64,000 nucleotides of DNA from Pelecanus crispus (lineage: Eukaryota; Chordata; Aves; Pelecaniformes; Pelecanidae): positions 1,369,001 through 1,433,000 of the forward strand of contig NC_134656.1 of assembly GCF_030463565.1 (NCBI RefSeq). The letters run 5' to 3'. The notes beneath the pieces are model-generated. The model made no database searches and was not told where the DNA came from. It saw only the letters and a list, made by a program, of their open reading frames with translations. The translations under genes were made by a program, and so were the position numbers. Shown here in pieces: positions 24,596 to 36,645 of this stretch (position 1 is its first letter; each line of letters starts with the position of its first letter).

Positions 24596-24689
24596 CTGGG
24601 GCAGCACGGCGGGAGCTGGTTGGGAGCTCTCCGTGCCGCCGGCCGGCGGCACGGAGAGCTCCCGACCAGCTCCCGCCGTGCTACCCCAG
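24596..24689. repeat. 94-bp near-perfect palindrome in the RSPO4 3' UTR
   Basis: The two 47-nt halves (24596-24642 and 24643-24689) are reverse complements of each other at 45 of 47 positions with no spacer. The two exceptions are 24621/24664 (T opposite G) and 24602/24683 (C opposite A). The centre is GCCGGCCGGC. Pairing was checked base by base. The near edge is 17 nt past the RSPO4 stop codon, so the mature mRNA should carry a very long GC-rich hairpin at the start of its 3' UTR. Confidence 0.97.
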
Positions 24690-24706
24690 TTCCCGTGCCG
24701 GTGCCG

Positions 24707-24780
24707 CTAGGTACCCGCGTGTGGTTCTGTCTTCGGCTTCTTCTGTCGCTTTTTGCCTTTATTTTTGGGTTCGGTTTTCT
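24707..24780 (-). other. RSPO4: RSPO4 terminal coding exon (74 bp)
   Basis: This exon is easily missed, because the open frame that crosses it is the wrong one. The minus strand has a strong acceptor (TTTTTCTGTTCCAG ending at 24781). In the phase left by exon 4 (one base carried over) it reads 24 codons rich in Lys/Arg and ends at TAG (24707-24709). A short basic tail is what R-spondins carry after the TSP1 domain. Intron 4 is 24781-28042. Confidence 0.9.
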
Positions 24781-27700
24781 CTGGAACAGAAAAAGGAGGA
24801 GAAAAGGAGGCCTCGCTCGCTGGCCGGGGCAGCAGGATCCAGCCCGAGTCCCATCCATGGGATGCAGATCCCACAGCCTCCCCCGGGTGTTAGCACAGGA
24901 CCCTCTTCCCAATTTGGGGGACCCCAGAGCCCCCCTCCAAGTCACCAAACAGCAGTGTGGGTCTGCAGAGGGTCCCGGTGTGCCGGCGGCATGGGCATAG
25001 GGACACCGATGCGTTGCCCTCCCGGCTCCCATGGCAGGACCCTAAATCCTGATACCCCCAAAATCTCCAGGAATGGGTTGGAGCCAGCTCAACCAAAGCA
25101 GGGGGGCTGCCCGGAGAGACCCCAGCTTCTCTCGGAGCAGGGACTGGGGATGTCGGAGCAGGACGGCGGCTGCACCAACGCCCCAAATTGATGCCGTGGC
25201 CATGCCCGGCTCTGCCGCAGTGCAGGGCTGTGCCTCCCCGCCGGAGAAGACAGTGCTGCCCACCACCGCGGGCTTGCACGGGACCCGGCCGAACCCCAGG
25301 AGGGTTTGGGCACGGTGGGAAGCGGGGTGGCCTCTGGGTGCATGCATGCATAGGTGCTAACGATCTCCCTGCGGATGCCCTCCCCGCGTAGATGCTCCCT
25401 GTCCGGGCGGCACAACCTACGCGCCGGCGGAGTCCGGCTGCGTCCCGGTAAGGCCAACCTGCCGACAGCTTGCCGGGGACTCGGCGCTGTGCGGTCAGGC
25501 GGTTGCGACCGAAATTTCTACGCACCCCGAGGGGCTGCCCCAAGTACCCTCCAGCTCCCGGCTCCGCCGGCCGAGGGGTCGGTGCCGGGACGCCAAACAG
25601 GGATGCAGGATAAGCCCCGCCGTGCCGCGGGCTCCAACGGGAAGGGGCAGCCATGCTGGGGAGCAGGACAGCTGCCCAAAAACCTGGCAGCTTCTCCTCC
25701 GCTCCTACTCCTGCGCCCACCCCGCACTCTCCTGACCCCAAGCCGGGCGACACAGGGGGGTCCGGCGCCGCTCTCCCCGCACAGCCCCTGCGCGAGGGGC
25801 ACGGGGGCCGCGACCGGCCGGTGCTGCGTGCGCCAGGGCTGTTGTGGCCGATCCTTTCCGAGGGCTCCAGCTCTTTTCCTGCCCGGCTCTGTTTTTCGGC
25901 TCTGATCTCCCAGACAGTTGCCACCCACAAAGGAGAGGGCACAGCACGAACACCAAGCGTCTGGAGAACGCGGCAGACACACAAGGCAGATTTAAAGCAG
26001 CGTGAGGGGTTTTGTGCCTCGGCCAAGCGCAGATGCTTCTCCCTTCCAGCTGCCCCGGGATGGCTCAGAAGTGGTGGCACAAATCTCTCATCACACGGTC
26101 GGGTCCCGCTGCCTTTCCCTGCTCGCCCGGGCTGGGGATGTCTCGGCTGCATCAAGTGAACTCGCCGTCCTCCTCCGGCATCTGGATCCCATAACCCAGC
26201 ACTTGGCCGGGCGGGCAGGAGCCTGGGAGCGAGGGCAGATGCGCGCTCCGCCACGGCCGGGACGCCGAGCAGCCTGCCCGGGAGCCGGCAGCCGGGCCGG
26301 GCTGCCAGACACGGAGGGGCTGCCCGCTCCTGCCTGCCCGGGCCAGGGCAGCAAGCAGCAGGGGCTGCTCGTGGGGCGCTGAAGGGATTTCCCTCTGCCT
26401 TCTCCGGGCCAGACTCAACTCCGGAGCTGATCCCAGCTAGCAGCCTCGAGCGAGGAGCCCTGCCATTCCCTGAGCCCATCCCCGTGGCCTCAGGGTTCCT
26501 GGCGTGCAGGAGTGGGTGCCCGGGCAGAGCCGGGGCACCGAGCGCTTCACCGGGGTGCCGTCGCCTTCCCAGTCACCCCATGGGATGGGGCATCTCGGAA
26601 GCGCCAGCACTGCGGTCCCCGCTGCCAGGACCCGCGGTGTGCCAGGCAGGGCTGGGCGCGGGCACGGTGCTGCAGGCACCCGCCCGGCACCGCACCGCGG
26701 GACACCGTGTTCTGGAGCAGCCTGTCCTCCCACGCCAAATTTGCCACATCAAACTGTCACCAGCTCTCCGGGTCCAGAGCCGGCACAGCCCGGCAGGGAG
26801 GGGAACGTCCCTGAAATCGATGCCACCTGGCACCCTGAAGCTGCGAGCTGGGGCCAGGGCTGGGATGCAAATGGGCTCTTCCGTGCTGTCAGCAGGAAAA
26901 TGTTATTTATGACGGACGGTGCTGAGATGAAGCCGCTCTCCTGGCTCCGTGGCTCCAGCCCCAGCACACACGTCTTCTGTTATTGCCCCCCTTTCTCCAT
27001 CCTTTTACTCTTCCTCCCCTCGCAGCCCTTTCCTCCGCTGCCCTCAGCTCCCAGCGCACTGGCGGTGCTGGCCGGCGCATCGCACAGCACACAGCGAGCC
27101 CACGGCTCCGAACTGCAAACCTCTGCACCGCTGGGGCCGGCAGCTCAGGCCCTACGGATCGGTATCTCATGCGATCTCCCTTTCTGCCAGTTAGTAAGCG
27201 GAGATTTATTAGAACAGCTTCGGTCCAGCCAGTTGCATCCAAAAATGACATCAGCCGCCTCCTGGTTCCCATGGCCGGCCATGCGCCTGTGCCTTCCGGC
27301 CAGACCCCGCGCCAGGTCTGGGTGCTGCGAGGCGTGGCGGGCAGCCCTGCGCCAGGGACCCCCCAGCTCGGGGGACGCGGTGCTGCCGCGGTGGGAGGAG
27401 GCGCAGGAGCAGGGGCAAACATCTGGCTGGGCGAGCCACAGCAGAGGACCCTGCCCGGGGGGTGTCTCCCAAAGCTTTGGCCATCAGCGATCCCCTGGGT
27501 GATGCCCCCCAGCTCCGCGAGCACTGACGGTATTTTGGGGGCTCGGATGTTTTTGCAGGAACCTCCCCTGTGAGTCTCAACCCTCGTTATTCACAACTGG
27601 GAGGCCGACAGCCGTGCCTTTTCCTTTGCAAGTGCAACAGGACGGGAGCTGGAGCTTGGCAGCCTCATCCCGCCGCGGCGGCTCACGCCAGCGCCTGTCC

Positions 27701-30700
27701 CAGCCCGGCAGTGGAAGGGACGCCGGCCAGTCCCAGGCGGTCTCGGGGGCTGCCGGGTGGGAGCAGCCAGCCTGGCACGCTGCCCGCGGGGGTCCCCGCC
27801 AGCCCCGCAGCCAGCACCAGCGCCAGCGCCGGAGCTGCTCAGCACATGTGCCTGAGACAGAGGTTTTCTCCAGAACTGCGCGATTACATCTCTCAAAATG
27901 CTTGAGAGATGACAGCCAGGCTCGCTGGCCGCTGCCGGACTGCCGCCACCGCCCCCCTCCCGCGGCGCGCCTTGGGGCTCGCTTCGCAGGGGCACGAAGC
28001 CACCCCCCGGGGCCGGGGGGCTGCAGGCGGTGCGATGCTCACCTCCCGGGCAGTGCTTCCTCATGCGGCACTTCCTCGTCTCCAGCAGCTCGGGGCAGGC
28101 AGCCCCCTCCTCCTGGGCGGCCCCCAGCACCTCCCGGACCCGCGTCTCCACACCCCACTTGCAGCCGCAGGTCCGGCCCTCGTGGGTGCAGGCGCTCCAT
28201 GTGCTCCAGGGCCCCAGCTCGCACGTCTCTGCGGGGGACAGGGGCGCGGGGTGGGGATGGTGACCTTGCAGCACCAGGCACGTCCCCGGGGACCACGGGC
28301 ACGGGGTGCAGGCGCTGCTTACCTTGGCACTCGCGGGTGCCGGGCTGCGCCATGGTGCTGGGGGGGCACTGCCGAAAGCACTGGCCTTTGTGCAAGTAAA
28401 ACTTGTCTTTGCACTTCATGCAGAAGTCTCTGCTGAAGCAGCTCTCGCAGCTGGGCGACCTGCACTCTGCCGGGAAGGAGGGCTGGTCAGCCGGGCGAGC
28501 CCGAGGGCCGGCGCGTGGCGAGCCAGGAGCCAGCAGCCCCGGTAACCCACCGGGGACCCAAAAGCCCTTTGCAAACCTGCGGGGTCCGGGCTGCAGCTCT
28601 GGGCAGGGCAAAAGGGGAGGAAGCCCCGTGGCCCAGCCGCCCCCCAGCTCTTGCTGCTGCCACTGGCTCCGTGCCGCCGGCAACGCTGCGGGAAACGCAG
28701 CCGTCGCCCTTCCCGCGGAGCTGGCACCCGCAGGGCGGCGAGGGGAGGCGGGGGCACCGGGAGGAGCCGGGGGGCTCCGGCTGGCGCGGGACGTACTTGT
28801 GCATCTGTTGACCTCCAGACCCCGCACGCCGAAGTAGCCGGGGGGGCAGGTATGGACGCACATCCCGTACTGGCGGATGCCGTCCCTCCAGATGAGCAGG
28901 AAGAGCCGGTGGTGGCAGGTGATGCAGCCGTTGTCCTCCGAGCACAGGACGCAGCCCGTGCAGTTCTCCAGCAGGCCGGCGCTCGCTGCGGGGACAAACG
29001 ATGGAGAGGGGCTGCGGCAACGGCTGCGGCACACGCGGGGAGGGTCCCGGCCCCGTGGCAGCCCCTCTCCGACCCGTGGGGGTGACAGCACTGTCCTGTC
29101 TCCCTGCAGACGCCTCCCCGCCTCCCTCCGCTCCCCAAATCTCCCCCCCTTCCCCAGGCTGGCAGCTCGGGGACGTGCAGAGCCATCGCTCCCCGCTCAG
29201 GCATCGCTGCCTCCGTCACCCCAAGGTCCCGGGCTGAGGGTTCGCCCCATGCCCAGCTCTGCCCGAGGGTGCCAGCCTGAGCCCTGTCCCTACACCAGCT
29301 GTGCACATCCCATGGGAAGCATCCTAACGCGAGCTAAACAACGGCTTGGTCAGCGGGTACAAATATGCTCTGACCCGGACTAATTAGTTGATGCCTGTTA
29401 AGTGTCAGGGCGCAAAGAGCATTTTGGAAATGCTCGAGAGAAGCCGAGACAAGGATCTGTCTGGTTGCTCAAGAGCCTCCGCCGCCTCCCTGCCTGCCTT
29501 TGCAGTGCTCCCAACCTGGGTGACGGCGGCCGGCCCCGAGGTGGGCTCTGCTCCCAGGGGCAAGGACAGGGAGCCAGCCCCCCGCAGCAGCCCTCAGCGG
29601 GGCCCATGGAGACCCTGCCGACCGCTGCTCCCACCCGAGCCGGCTCCCAGTGCCCGGAGAAATGCAGCCTGGAGAGACGCTGCTGGCGCGGGGGCATTTC
29701 GGGAGCTGGGTAGCTGAGCCCTGAGTACTGGGGGCTACCCATGCCCAGTGTCTTTTTGCACTCACAGGCCAGCTGGGCAACTCCATAAGGGGCCACCAGG
29801 CTCCTGCACGCTGGCAGCCGATGCTTTTGCTGCACCCAGCTGTGTTGGGAAGCGTTTGCTCGGCTCTGGCACCACGGGCTCCCCCGGGTGCTCCTCAGCA
29901 AGGGCTCGTGTTGTGCAGCGGTGACAGTGCCAGCAGCGCCGGCGCTGCACGCTCGGGCCCCGGGCTCCATCTGCCAGCAGATCTTAGAGCATTAAGGTGT
30001 TTTTTTGCGCGTAGCGAAGGCCTCGGGAGGTGGCTGCCCTGGACAGAGCAGAGCCCAGCACCTGCGGTTGGGACAGGCGGGGGCTGATGCGGACCCCCAG
30101 ATCCAAGCCCTGGCAGGCACCGGGAGGGACCTGCCCCAGAGCAGCTCTGGTCCCCGCAGAGCCGAGCGGGCGAGGGCGAGCCAAACGAGCCGCCGCGCTG
30201 GGTGCCGCCTGGCACAGACACTGGTTTCAGCCCCGGGAGCGATCCCTGGCACTGATCCTCTCTGACCCCCGGGAGCTGACAGCAGAAGGGCCCCACAGCT
30301 GCGGTGGCCGGTGGAAAGCAGAGGCTGGTGCTGGGGAAGCCGGGGGAGATGCCGGCAGGCGATGCCTCGCAGCCCCGTGCGCCGGTCCCTGGCACAACTT
30401 CCCCTGGTGCAAGCCTGTCCCTGGTGCCGCGGTGCCATGGAGCTGTCCCCACGCTGGCTCGTCCTGGTCCCCTCGCCGGGGCACAGGGGTTTGGATGGCG
30501 GCGCGGTGCGGGGCGGCCGGGAGGCTTTGTTAGGGCTGCATCTGCTGGGAGCGCGCTAACGAAGCACCTTGGATCCATTAAGTTGTTATGGTCTCCGTTA
30601 CATATTTACCAAACACTGACAACATTTGTGTTCCTGGCTGCAGCTGGAGCGGCTTCCCTGGAGACCCAGGGATTTACAAGCCTCTTTCCCTTCCCTAATT

Positions 30701-32526
30701 CTTTTTGATGACTTTTTTTTTTTTGCCGCTCTCCCTCCAACCCCCAACTGGGGCAGGGAAGGTGGGGAGCCCTGCGCAAGCTCTGGGGCCTTGTTCCCGT
30801 CACCAGGTTTAAAAATAGCCCCGTGGTGCGGACCCAGGGGAAGGCTCGGCTGGCCGGATCCCGCTTCTCCACCCCACGAGCCCCAGGGTTGCCGGCACGG
30901 CAGGGCTGCCGGCACGCGCCTCTGCCACTGGGAGCAACGCCGGGGAGCTGCTGCAGAGCCGGCGGAGGGCTGCGCCGCGCAACGGGACGTGGCGCGCACC
31001 GAAACTGTGGGAGCGGGGAAATTAGGGATACCTGGTGGGTTCGCCTCCTCCCAGCCGGCAGCGATTGCATCCCCGGGGCGCGGGGCTGAGCTGAGACGGG
31101 GGGCACACGGGATACCAGGGTGCCCAGGTGGGCGCTCCCCGCCTGGGCTGTGCCCGACATCAACGCGGCATCACCCATCGCTGCCCACCCCGAGCCCAGC
31201 TCTGCTGCCGTGGGCTCTGCGGGCACCGGGAGGCTCCCGGGCACTGGGCTGCCCAGACCGTCCCTCCACGGCAGCAGGGCATGGCTGTAGGCAGCTCCCG
31301 GCGGCAGTGGGGCGGCTGTGGGGTGCTGCAGCATCCCTCTCGGCCCCCGGAGACCTCACCAGCCCTTCTGCACTGGTTATACAGGGAGACAACACGTGTT
31401 CAAGGCAGGGAGCTGAGACCGGACCCCCGGGTGCTGCCAGGACCTGAGGCCCCCACGCATCCCATAGCATCAGGCTGCTCGGCACCAAGCGCCGGCAGCC
31501 GGCATGCTGGCTCTGCGGCAGCCCGAGCCCCTCTCGGTACCAGGCCGTTTCCAGCCAGCGGCATTTCGGCTGCCAGCCTGGCCACCCGCACAACCGCGTG
31601 CGCCCGCTGACTCCGCGTGGCTTTAACATGCAACAGCTGCAGGGAAAGCTGTCCGGGCTCCAGCCCCGGCCCCCAACGGCCCCAGTCCTGCCGGGTCCTG
31701 TCCCTACCCCGGCACACGCCGGTTCCAAAACCGACCTGCTCCTGGTGCAGAGCTGAGCGACAGCCCTGGCCCCGCTCCCCATGGCTGGTGGCACTGCCCG
31801 GCACTGCCTGGCATGGGGACACGAGCCGGTGCCTGATGGAGGGGTGCCCGTACCTCGGCACAGCCCTGTGCCCTGGCACCAAGCAGCGCTGGGCCGGTGC
31901 CTCTGCTCAGGGGAAGGACAGGGGGACAGGCAGTGCCTGCAGTGGCTCTGAGCATCCTTGCAGGAGGTTTTACACCCCGTGCACTTAATGCATTAAGCAG
32001 AGAAGGGAAATACTGGAAAATCAGCCCGTTCTGCACTATCCCCACTGTGCCCGGCTCTCCTGGGGTTTGCAAAGCTGGTCCCCTTGCCAGCCAGCGTCCC
32101 CCTGTCCCCTGCCAGCCCCGAGGGCAGGGCTGGCATCGAGCAGGCAACGCCATGGGGCTGGGCATTGCCTCCTCCACGCATCTACCCTGAGCCAGCCCCG
32201 TGCCGTGCGCCGAGAGGGGAATGCAGCCAGTCTCCGTCGGGGCCCGAGGGACCGGGTCGGGAGGATGCTGGCTCCCAGCTCCTTCCAGCCCTGCTCATAG
32301 ATGAGCCCCATTTCACACCTTCTGCCCGCTCCGCGCAGGCAGCGCCAGCGGCTCCGGTGCTGGCAGGGGAGGCAGAGGCTGGCAGCCCCGCGTCCCAGAG
32401 CCGCCCCGCGGTACCTGAGCGGGACGAGCCGGCCGCGCGCACTGTACCTTGCTTCTTCCATCGGTTCTGCGTGAGCATTTCCATGGAGCTGATGAATAGC
32501 AGCAACATGAATATTATCCACAGCAT
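24707..32526 (-). CDS. RSPO4: RSPO4 (R-spondin 4), complete, five exons
   Basis: Secreted WNT agonist that bridges LGR4-6 receptors to the ZNRF3/RNF43 ligases. Human RSPO4 is mutated in anonychia. Exons in transcript order: 32448-32526, 28797-28985, 28323-28466, 28043-28228, 24707-24780; all have GT-AG sites, all internal junctions are phase 1, total 672 nt, 223 aa (human 234). Signal peptide MLWIIFMLLLFISSMEM; furin-like repeat 1 about residues 35-88 with R60 and Q65 at the positions used for ZNRF3 binding in RSPO1; repeat 2 about 91-136 with F100 and F104 matching the LGR-binding phenylalanines; a TSP1 domain about 140-196 with W145 and W148; then a short basic tail beginning EKTEPKNKGKKRQKKPKT. 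Sequon NCT at 34-36. An in-frame Met 15 codons upstream exists (32571), but the chosen start gives a better signal peptide. Confidence 0.95.
28986..32447 (-). other. RSPO4 intron 1 with candidate non-coding elements
   Basis: No additional exon was recognised in 3.5 kb. Two AT-richer islands stand out: about 29320-29480, with GGACTAATTAGTTGATG (homeodomain-type palindrome CTAATTAG), and about 30550-30720, with a run from GCTAACGAAGCACC to ATTTACAAGCC. Both look like possible conserved enhancers by base composition only. Confidence 0.3.
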
Positions 32527-32789
32527 CTGGGCAGGAGTAATTTCGGGCAGGGAAGAAATCAAATCATCCAAGCGGCTGGTGGGCTCGTCTCCTGCCAGAG
32601 CCAGCCGAGGGGTGGTGAGAGGGAGGAGAGCGGCTCTGGGCTCACAACATCCTACTCCGGCGCTGCCGCAGGCACGCAGCCGTGCTTTAAGGTGGCATGA
32701 GCCGTCGAGCGCCGGGAAGGCAGGGGCTGTCAGGCCAGGGGAGCACTCATGGTGGCGGGGAAGTGCTGGCAGCTCCGGGGAGCTCTGCC

Positions 32790-32795
32790 TTTATA
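32790..32795 (-). promoter_or_regulatory. RSPO4 TATA box
   Basis: The minus strand reads GGCTATAAAGGCAGAG, a consensus TATAAA. The expected start is near 32762, giving a 5' UTR of about 235 nt before the ATG at 32526. A run of 17 A residues on the plus strand (about 32846-32862) lies 50 bp upstream. Confidence 0.65.
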
Positions 32796-33305
32796 GCCGG
32801 TGCCAGCCCCCTCTCCTCACCCCCGCCTTCAAAATAATAATAATAAAAAAAAAAAAAAAAATCCCCCAGCAGCAACAAAGCGACTCGCAAACAAATTGGC
32901 TGGAGTCCCCCCCGCCGGAGCGCTCCAGCCGCCACCTCGGCTGGGAACCGTCCCGCTGTCCCGCCGCGGTCCGACTGTCCCGCTGCCATCCCAGCGCCGG
33001 GGTCACGGCGAAGCCCCCTGTGATTTGGGGGGGGGTGGAGCCAGGCGGGTGACGCTGCCTGCGCCAGCCCCCCCCCCCCCGGGTTCAGCCCCCCGCTCCC
33101 GGCCCTGGCAGCCCCGGCAGGCCTGGGGGGGCCGGCGGCAGCCCCCGGGCAGGGCTGAGTCCCCGGCAGGCCGGCCGGCTGGGAGCCGTGGTGGGTCTCC
33201 GGCAGCTCCGGTGGCAGCTGCGGATCTGCCCTTGCTGTCCCCAGGATTGCAGCTGGCTCTGATTTTCCGAGCGCCTCGTAACTCACCTCCCTCCGAGCTG
33301 TGGGA

Positions 33306-33465
33306 GCTGCGCTGAGCCGAGCCCAGCCGAGCCGAGCCGCGCTGAGCCGAGCCGAGCCCAGCTGAGCTGTGCCGAGCCGAGGCGAGCTACGCTGAGCCGA
33401 GCCGTGCCACGCTAAGCCGAGCTGCGCTGAGCCAAGCTCAGCTGAGCTGAGCCGCACTGAGCTGT
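33306..33465. repeat. Degenerate GAGCC/GCTGA pentamer array
   Basis: About 160 bp of five-base steps (GAGCC, GCTGA, GCCGA) with many substitutions. It sits about 500-670 bp upstream of the RSPO4 TATA box. It is older-looking than the cleaner GAGCT array at 43548. Confidence 0.85.
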
Positions 33466-33729
33466 TCCCGGCTCCCACGCGGCCGCCCACGCCCCTTGCC
33501 CCGTGCAATGCTCCCCAAAATGCACCCCGGGGGGCTCTCGGTGTGCCCCGAGGGGGGTGCAGGACAGGAGGGGGAAGGGGCTCGGCTGCGAAACCTCGCT
33601 CGCCAGGTAGCCGCAGGTGAGCCACGGGTGCCGGCGCTGTGGGTCCCCATCCTGGGAGCTCCATGGGCTCACCCCATCGTACTGGCACGTGCCGGCCCCG
33701 TGCCAGGAGCCGTGCCCTGGAGCAGCCTG

Positions 33730-34530
33730 GTGACCGCCCCAACCAGAGCTCCGGGGCCACTGCTGACCACCCCGACCAGGGCTCCAGGGCCACTGGCCAC
33801 CGCTGACCACCCTGACAGGGGCTCCAGGGTCACTGGCCACTACTGACCAGGGCTCCAGGGTCACTGGCCACTGCTGACCACCCCGACCAGGGCTCCGGGG
33901 CCACTGGCCACCGCTGACCACCCCGACCAGGGCTCTGGGGCCACTGGCCACCGCTGACCACCCCGACCAGGGCTCCGGGGCCACCGGCCACTGCTGACCA
34001 CCCCGACCAGGGCTCCGGGGCCACTGGCCACTGCTGACCACCCTGACCAGGGCTCCGGGGTCACTGGCCACTGCTGACCACCCTGACCAGGGCTCCAGGG
34101 CCACTGGCCACCGCTGACCACCCTGACCAGGGCTCTGGGGCCACTGGCCACTGCTGACCACCCCGACCAGGGCTCCGGGGCCACTGGCCACTGCTGACCA
34201 CCATGACCAGGGCTCCAGGGTCACTGGCCACTGCTGACCACCCTGACCAGGGCTCCAGGGCCACTGGCCACCGCTGACCACCCTGACCAGGGCTCTGGGG
34301 CCACTGACCACTGCTGACCACCCCGACCAGGGCTCCGGGGCCACTGGCCACCGCTGACCACCCCGACCAGGGCTCCGGGGCCACTGGCCACCAGTGACAG
34401 CCCCAACCAGTGCTCCGGGGTCACTCGCCACCAGTGACAGCCCCGACCAGTGCTCCAGGGTCACTGGCCACCAGTGACAGCCCCGACCAGGGCTCCAGGG
34501 CCACTGGCCACGGCTGACCGCCCCGACAAC
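33730..34530. repeat. 40-bp minisatellite, about 20 copies
   Basis: A strict 40-bp period (core GACCAGGGCTCCGGGG, then CCACTGGCCACTGCTGACCA) runs for about 800 bp, starting about 0.95 kb upstream of the RSPO4 TATA box. Copies differ by a few C/T changes; edge copies are more diverged. The Trp/Ser/Gly-rich minus-strand frame of 456 codons is produced by the repeat. Confidence 0.95.
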
Positions 34531-36551
34531 CGCCCTCAGCAGCACACCCACCCCCGGCATCAGCAAGTGCAAACCAGCACGTTGTGCCCCTCTCCTCCCC
34601 CCCGAGAGCACGCAGAGGGGGCTTCTGGGGCACACAGGACGCTGGCCCACCTGCCCGCCCCACACCCCAGCTGGCTGTGGGGCACAGGGAGATAAAAGGG
34701 CCAAGAATTGGCTCCCATCTTTTGGGGGAGACCCCAGCGTTTCTTGAGCTGTGCTGGCACGCTGCATCCCCGCTCGCTCCACGGAGAGGTTTGGGTTTGG
34801 ACCCGCGTGGACCTCGGTCCTGATGGCTTCCAGTCGACCAAGGGGGAGTTTCTCTCTGCTTCACTCTCGCAGGGTGCACCGGTTTTACTGGGATTTGCTC
34901 CTGCAGGCAAGGCTGAGCCCAGCCAGAGCGGGCGCCTTCCCACCTGGGATGCTCTGGGTCTGCTTCACCTGGGAGGGGCACGTGGGCTGGGGCACCGCTG
35001 AGCACCAGCAAACTCATTGTACTGGGAGGGCCGCCCGCGGGGCTGCGGTCGCTGCGTCCAGCAGCGTCCTGGGGCATCCGACCTTGCCGAGGGAAAGCAC
35101 ATCGCTCTTCCTCTCCTCTACCCCCACGAAATTATTCCTCCTGCTCCTCTCCTCCCCCCAGCTCCTCTTCTCCCCCCAGCCTCCCTGACCGCCTCTCCCC
35201 ACCGCTCCCATCCAGCACCACGGCGTTTCATTCCCAAAGAGTTAACGATTCAGACAACAAAGGAGCCATTTCAGACCCCTTGGGCCTCGCCGTAAGAAAC
35301 CAGGAGTAATAACAGTTGGGATCGCTTTAGCATTTTTTTTTTTCCTAATGCCAATATGAAATAAATTGAAAAATTACCCATAAAATGCAGGTTTTCAGCA
35401 TCTGGCTCAGCCTTACTTTCCATAAACAACCAAGCCTGCAACATGGCATCCCCATCACGGATCTGCATGGGCTGGGAGGGGCCGTGCGGGCATGGGCAGG
35501 GCATGGCGGCACCATCTCGGCACAGGAGCTGAGAAAAATATGGATATGGGAATGACGGTGCGGATACCTGAGTATCTCCGCTCGCAGGTGCTGCCGGCGA
35601 TGGATGGCTGCGGCTACGGGTGCCTGGCTGCGCCGGCACCCTGGCAAGGCTCACGGCAGCTCCTTGCCCCGTGGCGGGGCCAGCCCAGCTCCCCAGGAGC
35701 TGATTGGGAATTTTCATTGTCTGGGCCTGGAAGGAAAACGCTGTGCAAGGGCCAGGGAAGCGCCTCATCCCCGGTCATGCTCTCCGGCTGCTGGCGCGAG
35801 CGAGCGGATGGCGGAGTGAGCGCTGCCAGGGTGAGCCCCCTCGCAGGAGGAGCGCGCTAATTAGGTGGCTCTCATTAGCACCAGGTCCTCAGAGACGGCA
35901 GGCAGCGATTTGCTCAGCTCATCGCCGGGCTGCGCAACAGCGCGGAGGCTTTGCCAAGGCCAGCAGAGCTGCGGGTGCTGGGTCCCCTCCAGTGGGTGCC
36001 GGGTGTCCCCAGGGGAGCAGAGAAATCCTCTCATTTGCCTCAATTTGCCTATTTATGACTACTCCTCTGAAAATTGCAGTGGGAAGGGATGATGTGCTGT
36101 CCACTGATTAATCAAGCGCCTGTTACCCCTCTGACGGCGTTTCGGGGGGCTGCGGGGGGCGGGGAGCCCGGCTGGCAGCGCCGGGGCGGCAACCACGGTG
36201 ACTCACGGGCGATGCCGGGGAGCAGGGCTGATCCTGCGGGCGCCGCTGGCAGCTCCCGGCTCCCTCACGCAGCCCCGCTCCACGCCAGCGCAGAGGGAAT
36301 GAAATGTTCCTCCTCTGTCTTCCAAAGGGAGAAAGTGTCCAGGAAGATAATTTGGAAAGTTTGTTTGACACTTGAGCACGCTTTCATCTTTGGAAAAATC
36401 TTGGTGACCCTCCAAGGCAGCACCGCCTGCTTTCCGGCACGTCCAGCAGCCCGGGGCATGCGCCCATTGGCACCACCCCAGGGGCCGTTTTTGGGGTGCC
36501 CAGGGCTCCGGAGGGGATAGCGTGGTCCCGCCGGGGCTGCGGGTCAGCCAG

Positions 36552-36645
36552 GAATGCTGGCACAAAGGATGCTGGCACCGGGATGCAGGCACCAGGGATG
36601 CTGGCACCAGGATGCAGGCACCAGGGATGCTGGCACCAGGGATGC
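36552..36645. repeat. 13-14-bp minisatellite (GGATGCWGGCACCA)
   Basis: Six to seven copies in about 90 bp alternate between GATGCTGGCACCAG and GATGCAGGCACCAG. It has no coding meaning. Confidence 0.85.

Noticed and set aside
24478-24706. Stop-codon read-through of RSPO4 into the open frame beyond TAG
   Set aside because: The frame stays open for several dozen codons only because of the GC-rich palindrome and a C14 run; the TAG-C context is not a known read-through signal and R-spondins are not known to use it.
32527-32571. In-frame upstream Met giving RSPO4 a 15-residue N-terminal extension
   Set aside because: The extension is polar and would bury the signal peptide; starting at 32526 gives an immediate hydrophobic leader as in other R-spondins.
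33412-34782. Minus-strand ORF of 456 codons
   Set aside because: Generated by the 40-bp minisatellite (Trp/Ser/Gly-rich text) and not linked to any exon signal.
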